DNA of 64,000 nt from Tritrichomonas musculus. Its lineage: Eukaryota; Parabasalia; Tritrichomonadida; Tritrichomonadidae. The notes below the pieces were generated by a model. It was not told the DNA's origin. It did no database searches and saw nothing but the letters and a program-made list of their open reading frames with translations. Where the stretch lies: the NCBI GenBank assembly GCA_039105265.1, contig JAPFFF010000068.1, positions 372,001 through 436,000 on the forward strand, read 5' to 3'. This document shows, in pieces, positions 28,513-38,504 of this stretch (position 1 is the stretch's first letter; the number at the start of each line of letters is the position of its first letter). The position numbers and the translations under genes are program-made.

Positions 28513-30972
28513 TTACTGTACATTATTAAATCCAGCTTCATCATTTTGAATTAATTTCAACAAAACATCTTCAAGTTGTTCCACTGAGAAACTAAACGAA
28601 TTCACTCCAATTTCATTTTTTCTTTTCTCCAACATTTCCATGAAACTAGCAACATTTCTAGACACAGGCAATTCAATTGTATCATTTCTATCCACACTCA
28701 TATGAGCGTTAGGTTCAAACTCGCGTGCAAGTTGAAAAACATTATGAACGTCACCATCAACACGAAGAACATAACCGCATTTAAACTGATTTCTCAATTC
28801 AGTTGCAGTTCCGACGAATGGAATTTTACCACCAGAAACCACGAATAATCTAGAAGAAACAGCTTCAGCTTCTTCAAGAGCATGACTAGTAACAATTGTA
28901 GTTGTATTTTTCAACGAAGCAATTGTCTTCCAAATTAATTGACGAGATTGAACATCAACACCTGCTGTTGGCTCATCCATAATGACAACAGGAGGATCAC
29001 CAAGTAATGAAAGAGAAATACATAATTTTCTCTTTTGACCACCTGACAAATCGCCAGCTCTATTTTTAATCATTTCATTTAATTGAAGAAGATTAGTAAA
29101 AAACATCATTTTCTCATTTAATTCATTTTTTTGAATACCACGAAAAGCGCCAAAAAGTTCGAAATGTTCTTCAATTGTCAATAAATTAATCAAGACATTT
29201 TCTTGAAAACAAACACCAAGAATATCTTGCATTTCAACAAACCTATTCGTTGGATTACCTCCCAAAATCCTCAATGTTCCTTCACTCGGTTCAATGGCAC
29301 CAGCAAGAATGTTTATCAATGTCGATTTGCCGGCACCATTTGGACCGATTACAACAATGATTTCATTTTGATTAATTGTAAAACTTACGTCATCTAATGC
29401 TTTAACTACTCGATAACCGTAATAAGTTTTTGAAAGACCATCAACGTGAATTAAAAAGGAATTCGAAACATAACTAGAAACTGGAACCAATGAAGAAACA
29501 GAAGTAAAAGAATCATCACAAAATCCTAAATCATAATTCTCATTATTTTTCTTTTTATTTTTCTTTTTGTTGAATAATCTTTTCCAACTTTCAAGTTTGA
29601 AAAGTTCATTCCAAGAAAGTGGCGGAGATCCAAATTCACGCGGATTGACCATATTAAAAAAGACAAACAAAATAAAATATAGAAAAGAATCTATTGAAAG
29701 CCACATCACAGAATACCAAGGCTGATATTTCAACAAAGGATTTTTTTTAATTAGAAAATTAGACCATGTAATTGGTGGCATTGTTGTTCGTGACTGTTGA
29801 TACATTGTCACGACGATGAGTTGGTAAGCAGAAAGAGGAATGATTGAAAAAACGTGTTTAACCGCTTCATTATGATTAGAATCATCGAGAGTAAAGAAAA
29901 AGTGAAGATAAGCAAAGAAGACTCCAAAAACCATGAAAATGGCGGTTAACATTCTAGAAGAACTTGCTTTTTTCATGAATGTTGTAAAGAACATTAAGAA
30001 CCAGACATGTGAAATAATAAATAATATATTTATTAGCATTAATAATGAAAAGGAAGTTCCTTTCATCATATCGCTAAAACAGAAATAAAAACTCATAAAA
30101 AGATACGGAAAAAATGACAATAAAAATTGCATTGTAAATGATACAAACCAATAAGATGTCTCATTACAACCCATTAAAAATGATAAAGCCATAACTCGAC
30201 TATCTTTCTCTTCTAGTATCGTTTGTAAATCTGGCATCGTTGAAATAATGATCGGCATGATAATCATTATCATGACCAAAATTGACATGTCTAACAACAT
30301 TTCACTGTCGGCTGTAGCATATTGTTGGTAGCTCGTGTTGGTAAGAGCAAGAGGAATCTTAGAAAATCCATTCATGTAAGCAATAGAACGATATAAAAGT
30401 TCAAATAATTCATCATCGGGACTTAATCCAAGCGATTGTCGATACGTTTCAATTTTGGGAGATGTAAGAGCTGTATCGTCTTTTGCATTAGACCAATAAA
30501 TTCCGTAACCATTACTAGTTTGTGAATAAATAAGAGTTTTCATCTCTTCAACACTATTTGCAAAAGAGGCTTCAAATGTAATATTATTGGTATAGTTCGA
30601 GGGAATTAATGAAATTGAATCGTTCCACATTTTATATAAAGATCTGGTATTACTACAATCCGGTAGAAAAACTAAAGATGAATTTTTGGTAACTAAAAAA
30701 AACATTATTAATTTATACGGTATAATAGATGTAAAATTAAGAGGAGGATTGATTGACCCTTTGATTTTAACTCGTCCTAATTTCCATGCTGGAAAAAGAA
30801 CTAACCATACTACGCATGCAAATAAAAATTCCAAAATTGTGGCGGGATGACGTATTTTGATTAAAAAAGATTTTTTAAATAATGCGCGAATTATTCGTCC
30901 GGAAGTTCCTGTCTTTTTACTGACAACAATTGACGTTTCTGATCTTGAATTATCTAGAAGATGATCGTTCAT
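28513..30972 (-). CDS. ABCA-type half transporter
   Basis: The protein is 819 aa from the ATG at 30972; a longer reading would start with TTG and is not preferred. One hydrophobic helix lies near residues 45-65, then a large loop with several N-x-S/T sites (extracytoplasmic). A cluster of about five membrane helices follows near residues 228-435, then the nucleotide-binding domain. That domain has Walker A GPNGAGKS (~541), signature LSGGQKRKL (~641), Walker B with D-loop VVIMDEPTAGVD (~663) and the H-loop TSHALEEAE (~695). The order TM-loop-TM-NBD and the NBD sequence fit the ABCA (lipid transporter) subfamily, as half-size proteins that would dimerise. Substrate is unknown. It is a single-exon host gene with all ATPase motifs present. 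Confidence 0.92.
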   Translation of the reverse strand: MNDHLLDNSRSETSIVVSKKTGTSGRIIRALFKKSFLIKIRHPATILEFLFACVVWLVLFPAWKLGRVKIKGSINPPLNFTSIIPYKLIMFFLVTKNSSLVFLPDCSNTRSLYKMWNDSISLIPSNYTNNITFEASFANSVEEMKTLIYSQTSNGYGIYWSNAKDDTALTSPKIETYRQSLGLSPDDELFELLYRSIAYMNGFSKIPLALTNTSYQQYATADSEMLLDMSILVMIMIIMPIIISTMPDLQTILEEKDSRVMALSFLMGCNETSYWFVSFTMQFLLSFFPYLFMSFYFCFSDMMKGTSFSLLMLINILFIISHVWFLMFFTTFMKKASSSRMLTAIFMVFGVFFAYLHFFFTLDDSNHNEAVKHVFSIIPLSAYQLIVVTMYQQSRTTMPPITWSNFLIKKNPLLKYQPWYSVMWLSIDSFLYFILFVFFNMVNPREFGSPPLSWNELFKLESWKRLFNKKKNKKKNNENYDLGFCDDSFTSVSSLVPVSSYVSNSFLIHVDGLSKTYYGYRVVKALDDVSFTINQNEIIVVIGPNGAGKSTLINILAGAIEPSEGTLRILGGNPTNRFVEMQDILGVCFQENVLINLLTIEEHFELFGAFRGIQKNELNEKMMFFTNLLQLNEMIKNRAGDLSGGQKRKLCISLSLLGDPPVVIMDEPTAGVDVQSRQLIWKTIASLKNTTTIVTSHALEEAEAVSSRLFVVSGGKIPFVGTATELRNQFKCGYVLRVDGDVHNVFQLAREFEPNAHMSVDRNDTIELPVSRNVASFMEMLEKRKNEIGVNSFSFSVEQLEDVLLKLIQNDEAGFNNVQ

Positions 30973-31207
30973 ATAAAAAGAAAAATTTTTCAAAAAAATT
31001 CAATGCAATCATTCAATCATTTTATTTTTTCAATACTTTTTATATAAAGAATTCATTGAATTTTTAATAATCATAGAATCGCATATTTTTAAATTTATTT
31101 TTAAAAAAAATAGAGCAAATCATAAAAAATAAATTATTTTAACAATTATATAATAAACAACAAGTAAAATTATTATGGTTATTAAAAGGTATTAATATCA
31201 ATTAATT

Positions 31208-31843
31208 TCACGGTTGATCTTGATTGTCGTTAGTGTCATTCTCAACCTCTTGAATTGCTTCTTTTTGCATAATAAAAACAGCTTGTTTCATTAATTCAGC
31301 TTCTTTTTCGCTTGATTTGGTTAATGCAACAGTATAAAAAGATACAGCATGCGACACTCTTCTTAAGGTAAATTTCCACATTTTCTTCTTTTGTTCAATT
31401 AATGTAGTTAGGGCATTTTTGGTTATTTGAAGGCAATCTATTGCTTTTTGTTTAAAACTAGATTCGGTTATTTTTCCTTTATTTTTAATCCATTCATTTT
31501 TGGCTTTTGCATAGTTTTTTTCTGCTGCTTGGTATTCATGTGTTAATCTTTGGATTACGAGATTCCGTTCATAAATGTCCCTTATATCTTCAGAAACTCT
31601 TTTAATAATTTTTGAATGATCATAGTTAACTTGAACAACATCGTCATATACATTTACTATATGTTCAATAACTCCAATGCAATCTGGTGCGGCTTCAGTA
31701 ATTAAATCCAATAAATGTAAAGAAAATTGAGAAAGCGAATCACCCATCATAGTATATCCTTCAACTTGCTTGGAAATTGCATTAATTACTGTCATAAATG
31801 CTGCTTTTTTAGGATCTTGCATATCGATTAAAGATAGATTCAT
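31208..31843 (-). CDS. Helical protein of unknown function, possibly BAR-like
   Basis: A 211-aa protein that is almost entirely helix-forming, with long heptad stretches near residues 85-125 and 140-195 and basic patches (KQKAIDCLQITK, EQKKKMWKFTLRR). There are no membrane segments, and the tail is acidic (EVENDTNDNQDQP). The pattern resembles small BAR or IMD-type membrane-bending proteins, but there is no diagnostic motif and this is inference. It lies between the ABC transporter and the tRNA gene, all of it apparently host DNA. Confidence 0.6.
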   Translation of the reverse strand: MNLSLIDMQDPKKAAFMTVINAISKQVEGYTMMGDSLSQFSLHLLDLITEAAPDCIGVIEHIVNVYDDVVQVNYDHSKIIKRVSEDIRDIYERNLVIQRLTHEYQAAEKNYAKAKNEWIKNKGKITESSFKQKAIDCLQITKNALTTLIEQKKKMWKFTLRRVSHAVSFYTVALTKSSEKEAELMKQAVFIMQKEAIQEVENDTNDNQDQP

Positions 31844-31944
31844 TGAATTGATTTGACCGTTTATTCTCTGAAATTTATTGATTTATTTCATAAAATTTTA
31901 AAACCTTTTCTAGTTATAATTCTAATTAATTCAATTAACAATTA

Positions 31945-32015
31945 TCGCTGGTAGTGTAATGGTATCATGTAGGATTGTCGTTCCTGTGACCCGGGTTCGA
32001 TTCCCGGCCAGCGAG
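31945..32015 (+). tRNA. tRNA-Asp (anticodon GTC)
   Basis: The acceptor stem TCGCTGG/CCAGCGA is perfectly paired, followed by discriminator G. The anticodon stem is TAGGA/TCCTG with loop TTGTCGT, giving anticodon GTC. The T arm is CCGGG TTCGATT CCCGG. The internal A box TAGTGTAATGG (31952-31962) and B box GGTTCGATTCC (31994-32004) match Pol III consensus. There is no intron and CCA is not encoded. Confidence 0.93.
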
Positions 32016-32018
32016 TGA

Positions 32019-32026
32019 TTTTTTTT
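32019..32026 (+). terminator. Pol III oligo-T terminator of the tRNA
   Basis: A run of eight T residues begins four bases after the tRNA 3' end, as expected for RNA polymerase III termination. Confidence 0.8.
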
Positions 32027-32089
32027 ACAAGTAAAAAAAAAAGATACAAAAATAAACACTTAATTTTTTTTAATATCAAGATATAATTT

Positions 32090-32880
32090 GTTACGGTTCC
32101 TATATCGCCAGTGATGTAAGTTTTTTCATAAATGACTGAATTCCAAATATTCTGTAAACTATTCAAATACAACTGCAAACCATTTTTATCTTCCACTTTT
32201 TCAGAGAGAATTGTTGCGATGTGCGTGACTCCTTAATAGAAATAATTGGCTCGTACAGAATGACCAACAGCATTTGTTTCATCAACAAATCGCGTCTTAT
32301 CATGTGAATAGACATCTCCATAATAACCGCTCTCTCGTAACGTACTATCTTCACCTCGTCTGTCAATAAACGTCTTTGCTGTGAGGAAGTATTTTTCACC
32401 TGAATTTTGACCTTCATATTCTTCACAAAGTTTTCCAAATTTGACAAGAGCAAGCTCAATTTCTTCATGACAAGGAACTTCATGAAGTGTGCTTCAGGTC
32501 CAAACATTCTAACTATTAAATCAGCAAAACGTTTGCCCGCTTCAAAAAGTCTGTAATCAGGCTTCTTGATCCCTTCTTTGTATCGCGTGTAGGCAACAAC
32601 GCATTCGAGAAAATGGCCAGCATTATAGAGCTCATGATTTGACATATCACTAAAACGATGTGTAGCTGGTGAGAATCAACCTTCATGACTCTCACTTCTT
32701 AATGTGAAAAAAGTGTTAATGTAACCGTCACCGTATTGAACTTTTTCAAACATTTCAATCCAATTTTCAAGTTTTTCTTGAAGTTTCTCTCGTTGGTTTT
32801 GAATGGCGATATCCGTGTCGTTTTGTGTCGCTGACAGTGCATATGATATAGCTTCGATGCTTTTATACGATCAGTAACTG
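32090..32880 (-). pseudogene. GH127 (DUF1680) beta-L-arabinofuranosidase-type glycosidase pseudogene
   Basis: Across the three minus-strand frames the order of conserved GH127 blocks is seen: SIEAISYAL (~32850), DGYINTFFT (~32710), HELYNAGHFLE (~32630), CHEEIELALVKFGKLC (~32470), YFLTAKTFIDRRGE (~32380), NAVGHSVRANYFY (~32260) and YEKTYITGDIGTVTN (~32110). These belong to one protein but need several frame changes, and there are stops in frame (for example HEG-stop-FSPATH near 32678 and after ANYFY near 32238). Only the middle of the ~600-aa family is left; the sequence ends about 75 bp from the tRNA. GH127 enzymes are mainly bacterial, so an old lateral transfer that later decayed is likely. 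One intact-looking stretch starts at 32645 but mixes frames. Confidence 0.82.
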
Positions 32881-32918
32881 TTTTAAATTAAAAATTAATT
32901 GTTTTGGTATTTTAAAAT

Positions 32919-33360
32919 AGCTTATTTCAATGGACAAATCTTGAATCTCAAGTTTTGTCCAAAATTCAACGAGATATTTGTGATATGAAATCGTTGGGAA
33001 GTACTAAGGCCGAAATTTCAGCATGTTTCAATATTTAAGATCATGTTATATGTGCAGCAATTTGTGCTACAATGAACGGGAATCACTAGGAACCAAACAT
33101 GTCTAAAGGTGGAGGTATTCAATACATCGGAGAAGTTGACGAGCTCAAATTTATTGAAAAAGTTAAAGAATATCATTTAGATTTGAACTGTTTGAAAACA
33201 ATAGAGGCAGTTCAATTTGCATATGGTACTTAATTACGAATCTATTACTCCAATATTTTGTTATGGACAGCGATCATGTGGATATTCATTATCCAAATCT
33301 CCACCACTGCTTAAAAAAATTGCACCAAATAAATACGAAAAAATCATTATTTAAAGATAG
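32919..33360 (+). pseudogene. Decayed transposase-like fragment
   Basis: Frames contain short protein-like segments, for example LSKIQRDICDMKSLGSTKAEI (near 32955) and SKGGGIQYIGEVDELKF followed by VKEYHLDLNCLKTIEAVQFAYG (near 33105-33230), interrupted by stops. The helix-rich start followed by a KGGG linker suggests the DNA-binding part of a DNA transposon, but no family can be named. Confidence 0.35.
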
Positions 33361-34451
33361 TTAATTTTTTCATTCATAAAAATATGATTTCATACTTTAT
33401 CATAGCGATTAAAAATTGTCTATATTCAATTTTTCAAATAAATTGTGAGTAATTATTTAAAGTAAAGTTAGTTGAAAAACTAGTCGACATCATCGAACTT
33501 TTTGTGTAATTTTTTAGAAAATTTTGTTTATCTCCTCAGAAATCGCTAAAAACTGGTATATATTCAATTATTCACAATTTTTATTATCTCCTCACTTTTT
33601 CAGAAAATTGAAAATTTGTTAAAAAAATTTTTTATTTTATTTTAGAGTGCGATCAGAGTACAACAACATAATTCCTTCAAGAAGAATGTTTCCCTGATAT
33701 GAATTATCATTCCGTTTCATAATTATGGATATATATCCTAATGCATATACAGAAATTATTAATTTTACGAAAAATATAATGCATTATTTCGAAAAATCAT
33801 CATATATAATTAATACAAATCTCGAAAATCTCAAGAATATCATTGAATACAATCGTTTTAAAAATGAAAATGAGTTATATAATCGTTCAAGATCAATATA
33901 TTTAAATATAGTTAGAAATGGGTTTTGTGCCAATTCATATGGTAATAACTAAAATTGATTACTGTAATTAGTGAAAATATTGGTTTTAGTTATAGAAATT
34001 AAATATTTTTCTTTTATTATTAAGGATAATGATGTAAAGATGTTCTTTGTGAACATTAACCATAATATAATTAATAAGCAAATGATAATAATGATAAATG
34101 CATCATTTATCTTCAATTGATACATATTTCCTATATATTTGGTAGATATGAAGAAAATTTAAACTTTTACATGAATTTCAATAATCTTTCAAAATTGAGA
34201 TTCATTGATTTAACAATTTGAGTAATTTCTCTCAATAATTGAATGAGTTCTATGATGATGTCGACCTGTTTTTTCTGATGTTTACTGGTTTATCCACTTA
34301 CTTTATTAGATTTTTTAGTGAAAAATATTTTTTTGAATCAATTCAACTTTGAATTTTTCAATACAACGATCATATTTGAAATAATTCATATAATAAATTC
34401 AGTTTGAATATTCAAAAAGTTTAATTAAATTAATTTTAACAAATTTTGCAA

Positions 34452-34606
34452 TTCACTTTTTGAGCCTTCAGCTCAAAAAGTGAAGAAAAATTTGTAATTC
34501 TCGCGGACACTTTTTGAATATTTTTTATTAAAAAGTTGTATAAGTAACATTATTTTAACATAAAAAGTTATGTTTTCAAAGTATTCAAAAAGTGGCCTTG
34601 CGAGAA
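34452..34606. repeat. Perfect hairpin and adjacent inverted repeat (MITE-like)
   Basis: A 14-bp perfect hairpin (TTCACTTTTTGAGC at 34452-34465, GCTCAAAAAGTGAA at 34471-34484) is followed by an imperfect inverted repeat with arms at about 34496-34522 and 34574-34606 (AATTCTCGCGGACACTTTTT against AAAAAGTGGCCTTGCGAGAATT). All share a core CACTTTTTGA. This could be a small non-autonomous element or a structured RNA terminator region. Confidence 0.55.
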
Positions 34607-35937
34607 TTAATTATATTCTATTTTTGCAACAAAACAAAGAAAAAATGAGAAAACCCAAATGTTATACATTAATGATAATGATGATATACATTTGTTTGAA
34701 ATGAGAAATTAGTTCGAATTCTAATTTTCAAAGAATGATTTTATATAAACTTTTTTCAAAAAATGATTTTGTATTTGTCCTCGCCGGTTACTATAATGAA
34801 ATATGATATCTGATTTTCAAAATACCTTTAAATTAGCCTTGAACTGTCGTATAAAAGACAATCACATTAAAAAATATTTTAATTATTATTGCCAATTGAA
34901 AACATCTAGTTTTTTTATTCTTAAATATGAAAACAAATGTTTTATATACAGTTTTTTCTTATTGGTAAAACCTAATATTATAAAATGTTGATGATATCAT
35001 CTAACAAAGGAGATTTTGATAGTTAAATTTAGCTTTTATTTAAATATATTTTAAATAATACATTTATTTTAAGAAATATTCAATATATAATGGTATACTT
35101 TAATTTTATGCTGAAATAAAATTCAGAAATAGCAAACTTTTTGATAATATTTCTGTGTGTACATTAATGATGTATTAATAGTCTTGATTGTTTTAAAATT
35201 ATTATGAATTTAATATTTGTGAACAATAAAAATACTATAAAAACATAATTTCGAACAATTGTTATTTTTTGGACCTCCTTCCATTTCAATCTTATTTTAT
35301 CATTTGAAAATCGATTTGATCTGTACTAATATGACATTTGATGATGAATATCCTCTTAAGGGGATAAATAGATCCACTGGTTTGATATTTATTTTTCACA
35401 TTGTTTCTTTTCAAGTTGGAAAACTTTTCATATGGTATTCAATAACCATATCTTTTTTGTGAATTTATTTGGTCTCCCGATTAAAAATAATTCAAAAAAA
35501 ATACTTTTTTTCTGAGGTGTTGTATAGTTTTAATTGTTATGAATTATTGAATACTTATATGGATGTGAATTAAGAAGAAAGGTATTGAATTTTCAGAGTT
35601 TTTCACATCATCTAAGAAAATGTAAAACATAATATTTTTGTTAAAACTCATTCCTTTATATTCCTTTTACCTTTGTTTATTCTATTAGAGCAAAAGAGAT
35701 GTCAAAAATAAAATGCTTATCATTTTTGCTTGTCAAATTAAATGCTCATTAGCATCACTGTGATTTGGAGTCATATATAATTATATTTTAACCATTAAAT
35801 ATTTAAAATCATCTTTTCTATTCGAATATTGATTTTCATCATTTTTTTATATATAATGAAATATATGATTGTCATTGATGTTATCAAAGATGATTATAAA
35901 TTTTTATATATGTGAACACTTAATGGTATTGATAAAA

Positions 35938-35943
<6 letters not shown>

Positions 35944-35973
<30 letters not shown>
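35944..35973. repeat. (TA)n microsatellite
   Basis: About 15 TA dinucleotides in a row, within AT-rich intergenic DNA. Confidence 0.9.
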
Positions 35974-35978
<5 letters not shown>

Positions 35979-37167
35979 TAATTATAATATTTTTATCATA
36001 AAAAATGCAGATTTGAAAAAAGAAAAGATACATCATTTAAAGCATGAAGAAAATGGAGGAAAAAGTGTAGAATTAGTGAAGTAATATTGCTGGTCAACGA
36101 TATTTGTGTAATATCATTTCAATTAGATTATACAAAAGATTCATTACAACCGTCATTTTATAATTTTTAAAATATTTGAAAAAATTGACAGGGCATAGAA
36201 TTTTGTGAAAATTGGTTTTTTAAATTGAATGGAGAGAAAAAATATGGATTTAGTTGAGTCTATTATTATTTTTTTTTATAACACCGTTTTTTTTTTAAAT
36301 AATATAATGTTTTTTATGTTATCAAAACACCTTTAGCACAAAAATATTTCTTTTTTTCAGATATACTTTATATTCATCATAAAACAACTTTTTTTTTACA
36401 TTTTTACCTAATACGAAATAAAAAAGGTTTGTTTATGAAATCTTATAGTCCATCGTTTTTTTTATTTGAAATACATCTCTAAATGTGAACAATTTTTCAT
36501 TGAATAAAAAACTATAAAGAAAAAGTTCATACAAAAAAAAAAAAAAAAAACTTCATTTATTTTTATAAAAAGCGGCTCTTTCAGGTAATATTTGATGACT
36601 TGTATATTTTATTATCACACGCATCCCCCCTTAAAAAATCGAAATACTTAATTTTCTGATAAAGGGTTCCATATTGGGATAATCATAATCAAAATTTAAT
36701 TTCAATTAAGAAAAATTGCGAAAAAAAATTCAATGCCTATACAATTCATAAATGTATTAATTTATCTGATAGTATCATATTTTTACTAGTAAAATATTAA
36801 TCAATGCATATCAATCAATTTTTTTAAAAATTATCATTGATATTTTTAACATATCATTTAAATTTCATATCAAAACTCAAAGAAAAACCAATTTTATTTC
36901 ATTATTTTATGAGAAGGGCATCTTCTTTAGATATTTAAAGTATTACACAAAATAAACATTTTTAAATTATTGAAGATAGCTCAATAAATCTTTTTGATCA
37001 AAATTTTCATATTGACCTTAATTTTAATTTTGATTTGACGATTATCCATTTGATTGCAGATACATTTCAATTGGTTTGAATAATTCGTATAGAAAACATT
37101 GACCATTTAATCAAAATTCAATGTTATTCATAAAAGTGAAGTAAAAGAAAATAAAGTATATTTTTTT

Positions 37168-37881
37168 ATGAAAAAATCTAAGAGAATTCCTTTTACAAGC
37201 GATGAAAACAATTTCATTAAAGAATCAGTTAAATTATTAGGATGCAATTGGAATCTAATTGCAGAGGGACTTCCTGGACGAACACCAAAGCAGATTCATG
37301 ATCGTTATTTTAACTATCTACGCGATGGTCTAATTGGGCACCCTTGGACAAAAGAAGAAGACGATATTGTTATTTCTTTATATGATGTATACGGAACAAA
37401 GTGGTCAAAAATGATGCCATACCTACCGGGAAGAAGTGGTAATGATATAAAAAATCGATGGCACAAGCATTTAGCTAAAACAAACAGATTTGATTCATCA
37501 GCATTAAGAAATGTATATAATCAACAAAATAATGGATATGCATGTCCATATTATTTAATGAATCAAAATGAAAATAATAATCCTATGATGAAAACATATC
37601 CTTGCTTTTACTATTTTTATGTGCAGCCTGCTTTGGTTCAAATGATTAATTATGTTCCTATGCATTATAATAACAATATGTTAGTAAATGAAGGAAAAAA
37701 TAATATAATTAAAACAGAAGACAATGCAAAAATAAATCAAAAAGATCATCATGATAATGAAGCAAAAAATGAGAAAATTGATTTGAGAAATTCATCAATT
37801 TTTGATCAGGATTTCGATTTTCAAGATGTGTTGGAAGATATTTACTCTGAATTTATGGAGCAACCCGGAAAAAAAATGTAA
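37168..37881 (+). CDS. R2R3-type Myb DNA-binding protein
   Basis: A 237-aa protein with two N-terminal Myb repeats. Repeat 1 is about residues 6-52 (F, W and Y in the hydrophobic core: IPFTSDENNFI, CNWNLIAEGLPGRT, RYFNYL). Repeat 2 is about 57-105 (HPWTKEEDDIVISLYDVYG, TKWSKMMPYLPGRSGNDIKNRWHKHL). The repeat 2 recognition helix NDIKNRWHKHL is canonical. The rest is Asn-rich and acidic toward the C-terminus, probably a regulatory or activation tail. Trichomonads have many small Myb regulators that bind promoter elements; the target here is unknown. It is a single exon, and no clear initiator is seen upstream. Confidence 0.93.
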   Translation: MKKSKRIPFTSDENNFIKESVKLLGCNWNLIAEGLPGRTPKQIHDRYFNYLRDGLIGHPWTKEEDDIVISLYDVYGTKWSKMMPYLPGRSGNDIKNRWHKHLAKTNRFDSSALRNVYNQQNNGYACPYYLMNQNENNNPMMKTYPCFYYFYVQPALVQMINYVPMHYNNNMLVNEGKNNIIKTEDNAKINQKDHHDNEAKNEKIDLRNSSIFDQDFDFQDVLEDIYSEFMEQPGKKM

Positions 37882-38467
37882 TATTTTTATTAAATAGTAG
37901 TAAAAATTTTTTTCTAATTCATTTACTTTTTTTTAAATGCATAAATGGTCAAAATTGTTAAGAGCTAGCTTTCAAGTATTGTTAAAATTCATTTCAAAAA
38001 AAAAAAAAAAATATTCTTTCCAATGAAAAATAATAGGGTTCATAATAATCTAATTGAATAAATGACAATGTTCTCATTTTCTCATATTTGGTTACTTATT
38101 GATATCAATTTCTTTCAAATATATTAAGAATGTTTTTTCCCTTTCTTTTAGTTCTTTTCGTTTGTATATTGTTTTTTTTTTTTCATTTGTATATTCAATT
38201 AATAGAAAATAATTATGTAAATGATGGACGTCATTTCATCATATAGATATTCAATATTTTTGGTATATTGTTGTTTCGCAAGGAAAATATTGTATTGCAT
38301 AGATATTTAATTATATGAAGATACAAGTCATATAAAGATCTAATCACTATTGTATATTTTGATCGTTGATGCTGAAAAATAATTAAATATCAAATATTTT
38401 TTCGATTTAAACAAAGAAATAGGTAAATAAAATAGAATCTTAAAACTGTTCGTTTATTTTTAGAATT
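37882..38467. other. AT-rich spacer
   Basis: No gene seen; A and T homopolymer runs and pyrimidine-rich stretches only. Confidence 0.6.
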
Positions 38468-38480
38468 TCATTACTTATTT
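38468..38480 (+). promoter_or_regulatory. Initiator-like element of the TPR-like gene
   Basis: TCATTACTTATTT resembles the trichomonad initiator TCAYTWYTCATTA; its A lies about 35 nt upstream of the ATG at 38505. Confidence 0.45.
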
Positions 38481-38504
38481 GGTCGAATTTAGAAAGCCAA
38501 TAAA

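Larger units (their letters stand above)
33361..37167. other. Long AT-rich intergenic region
   Basis: No convincing gene is seen. A 75-codon open stretch at 33725-33952 (MDIYPNAYTEIINF start) has ordinary composition and could be a small gene or chance. The region also contains a perfect hairpin, a larger inverted repeat and a TA microsatellite, listed separately, and otherwise A/T runs. Confidence 0.5.

Noticed and set aside
28513-30993. ABC transporter start at 30993
   Set aside because: That codon is TTG; the first ATG in frame is at 30972 and nothing at the longer N-terminus looks conserved.
31942-32196. Minus-strand open frame across the tRNA
   Set aside because: Its first half is the tail of the GH127 pseudogene and its second half reads through the tRNA in antisense; it is not a gene of its own.
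34803-36084. Short plus-strand open frames in the intergenic region
   Set aside because: They are low-complexity, AT-driven readings (Ile, Tyr, Asn, Phe), one running through a TA microsatellite, with no motif or initiator.
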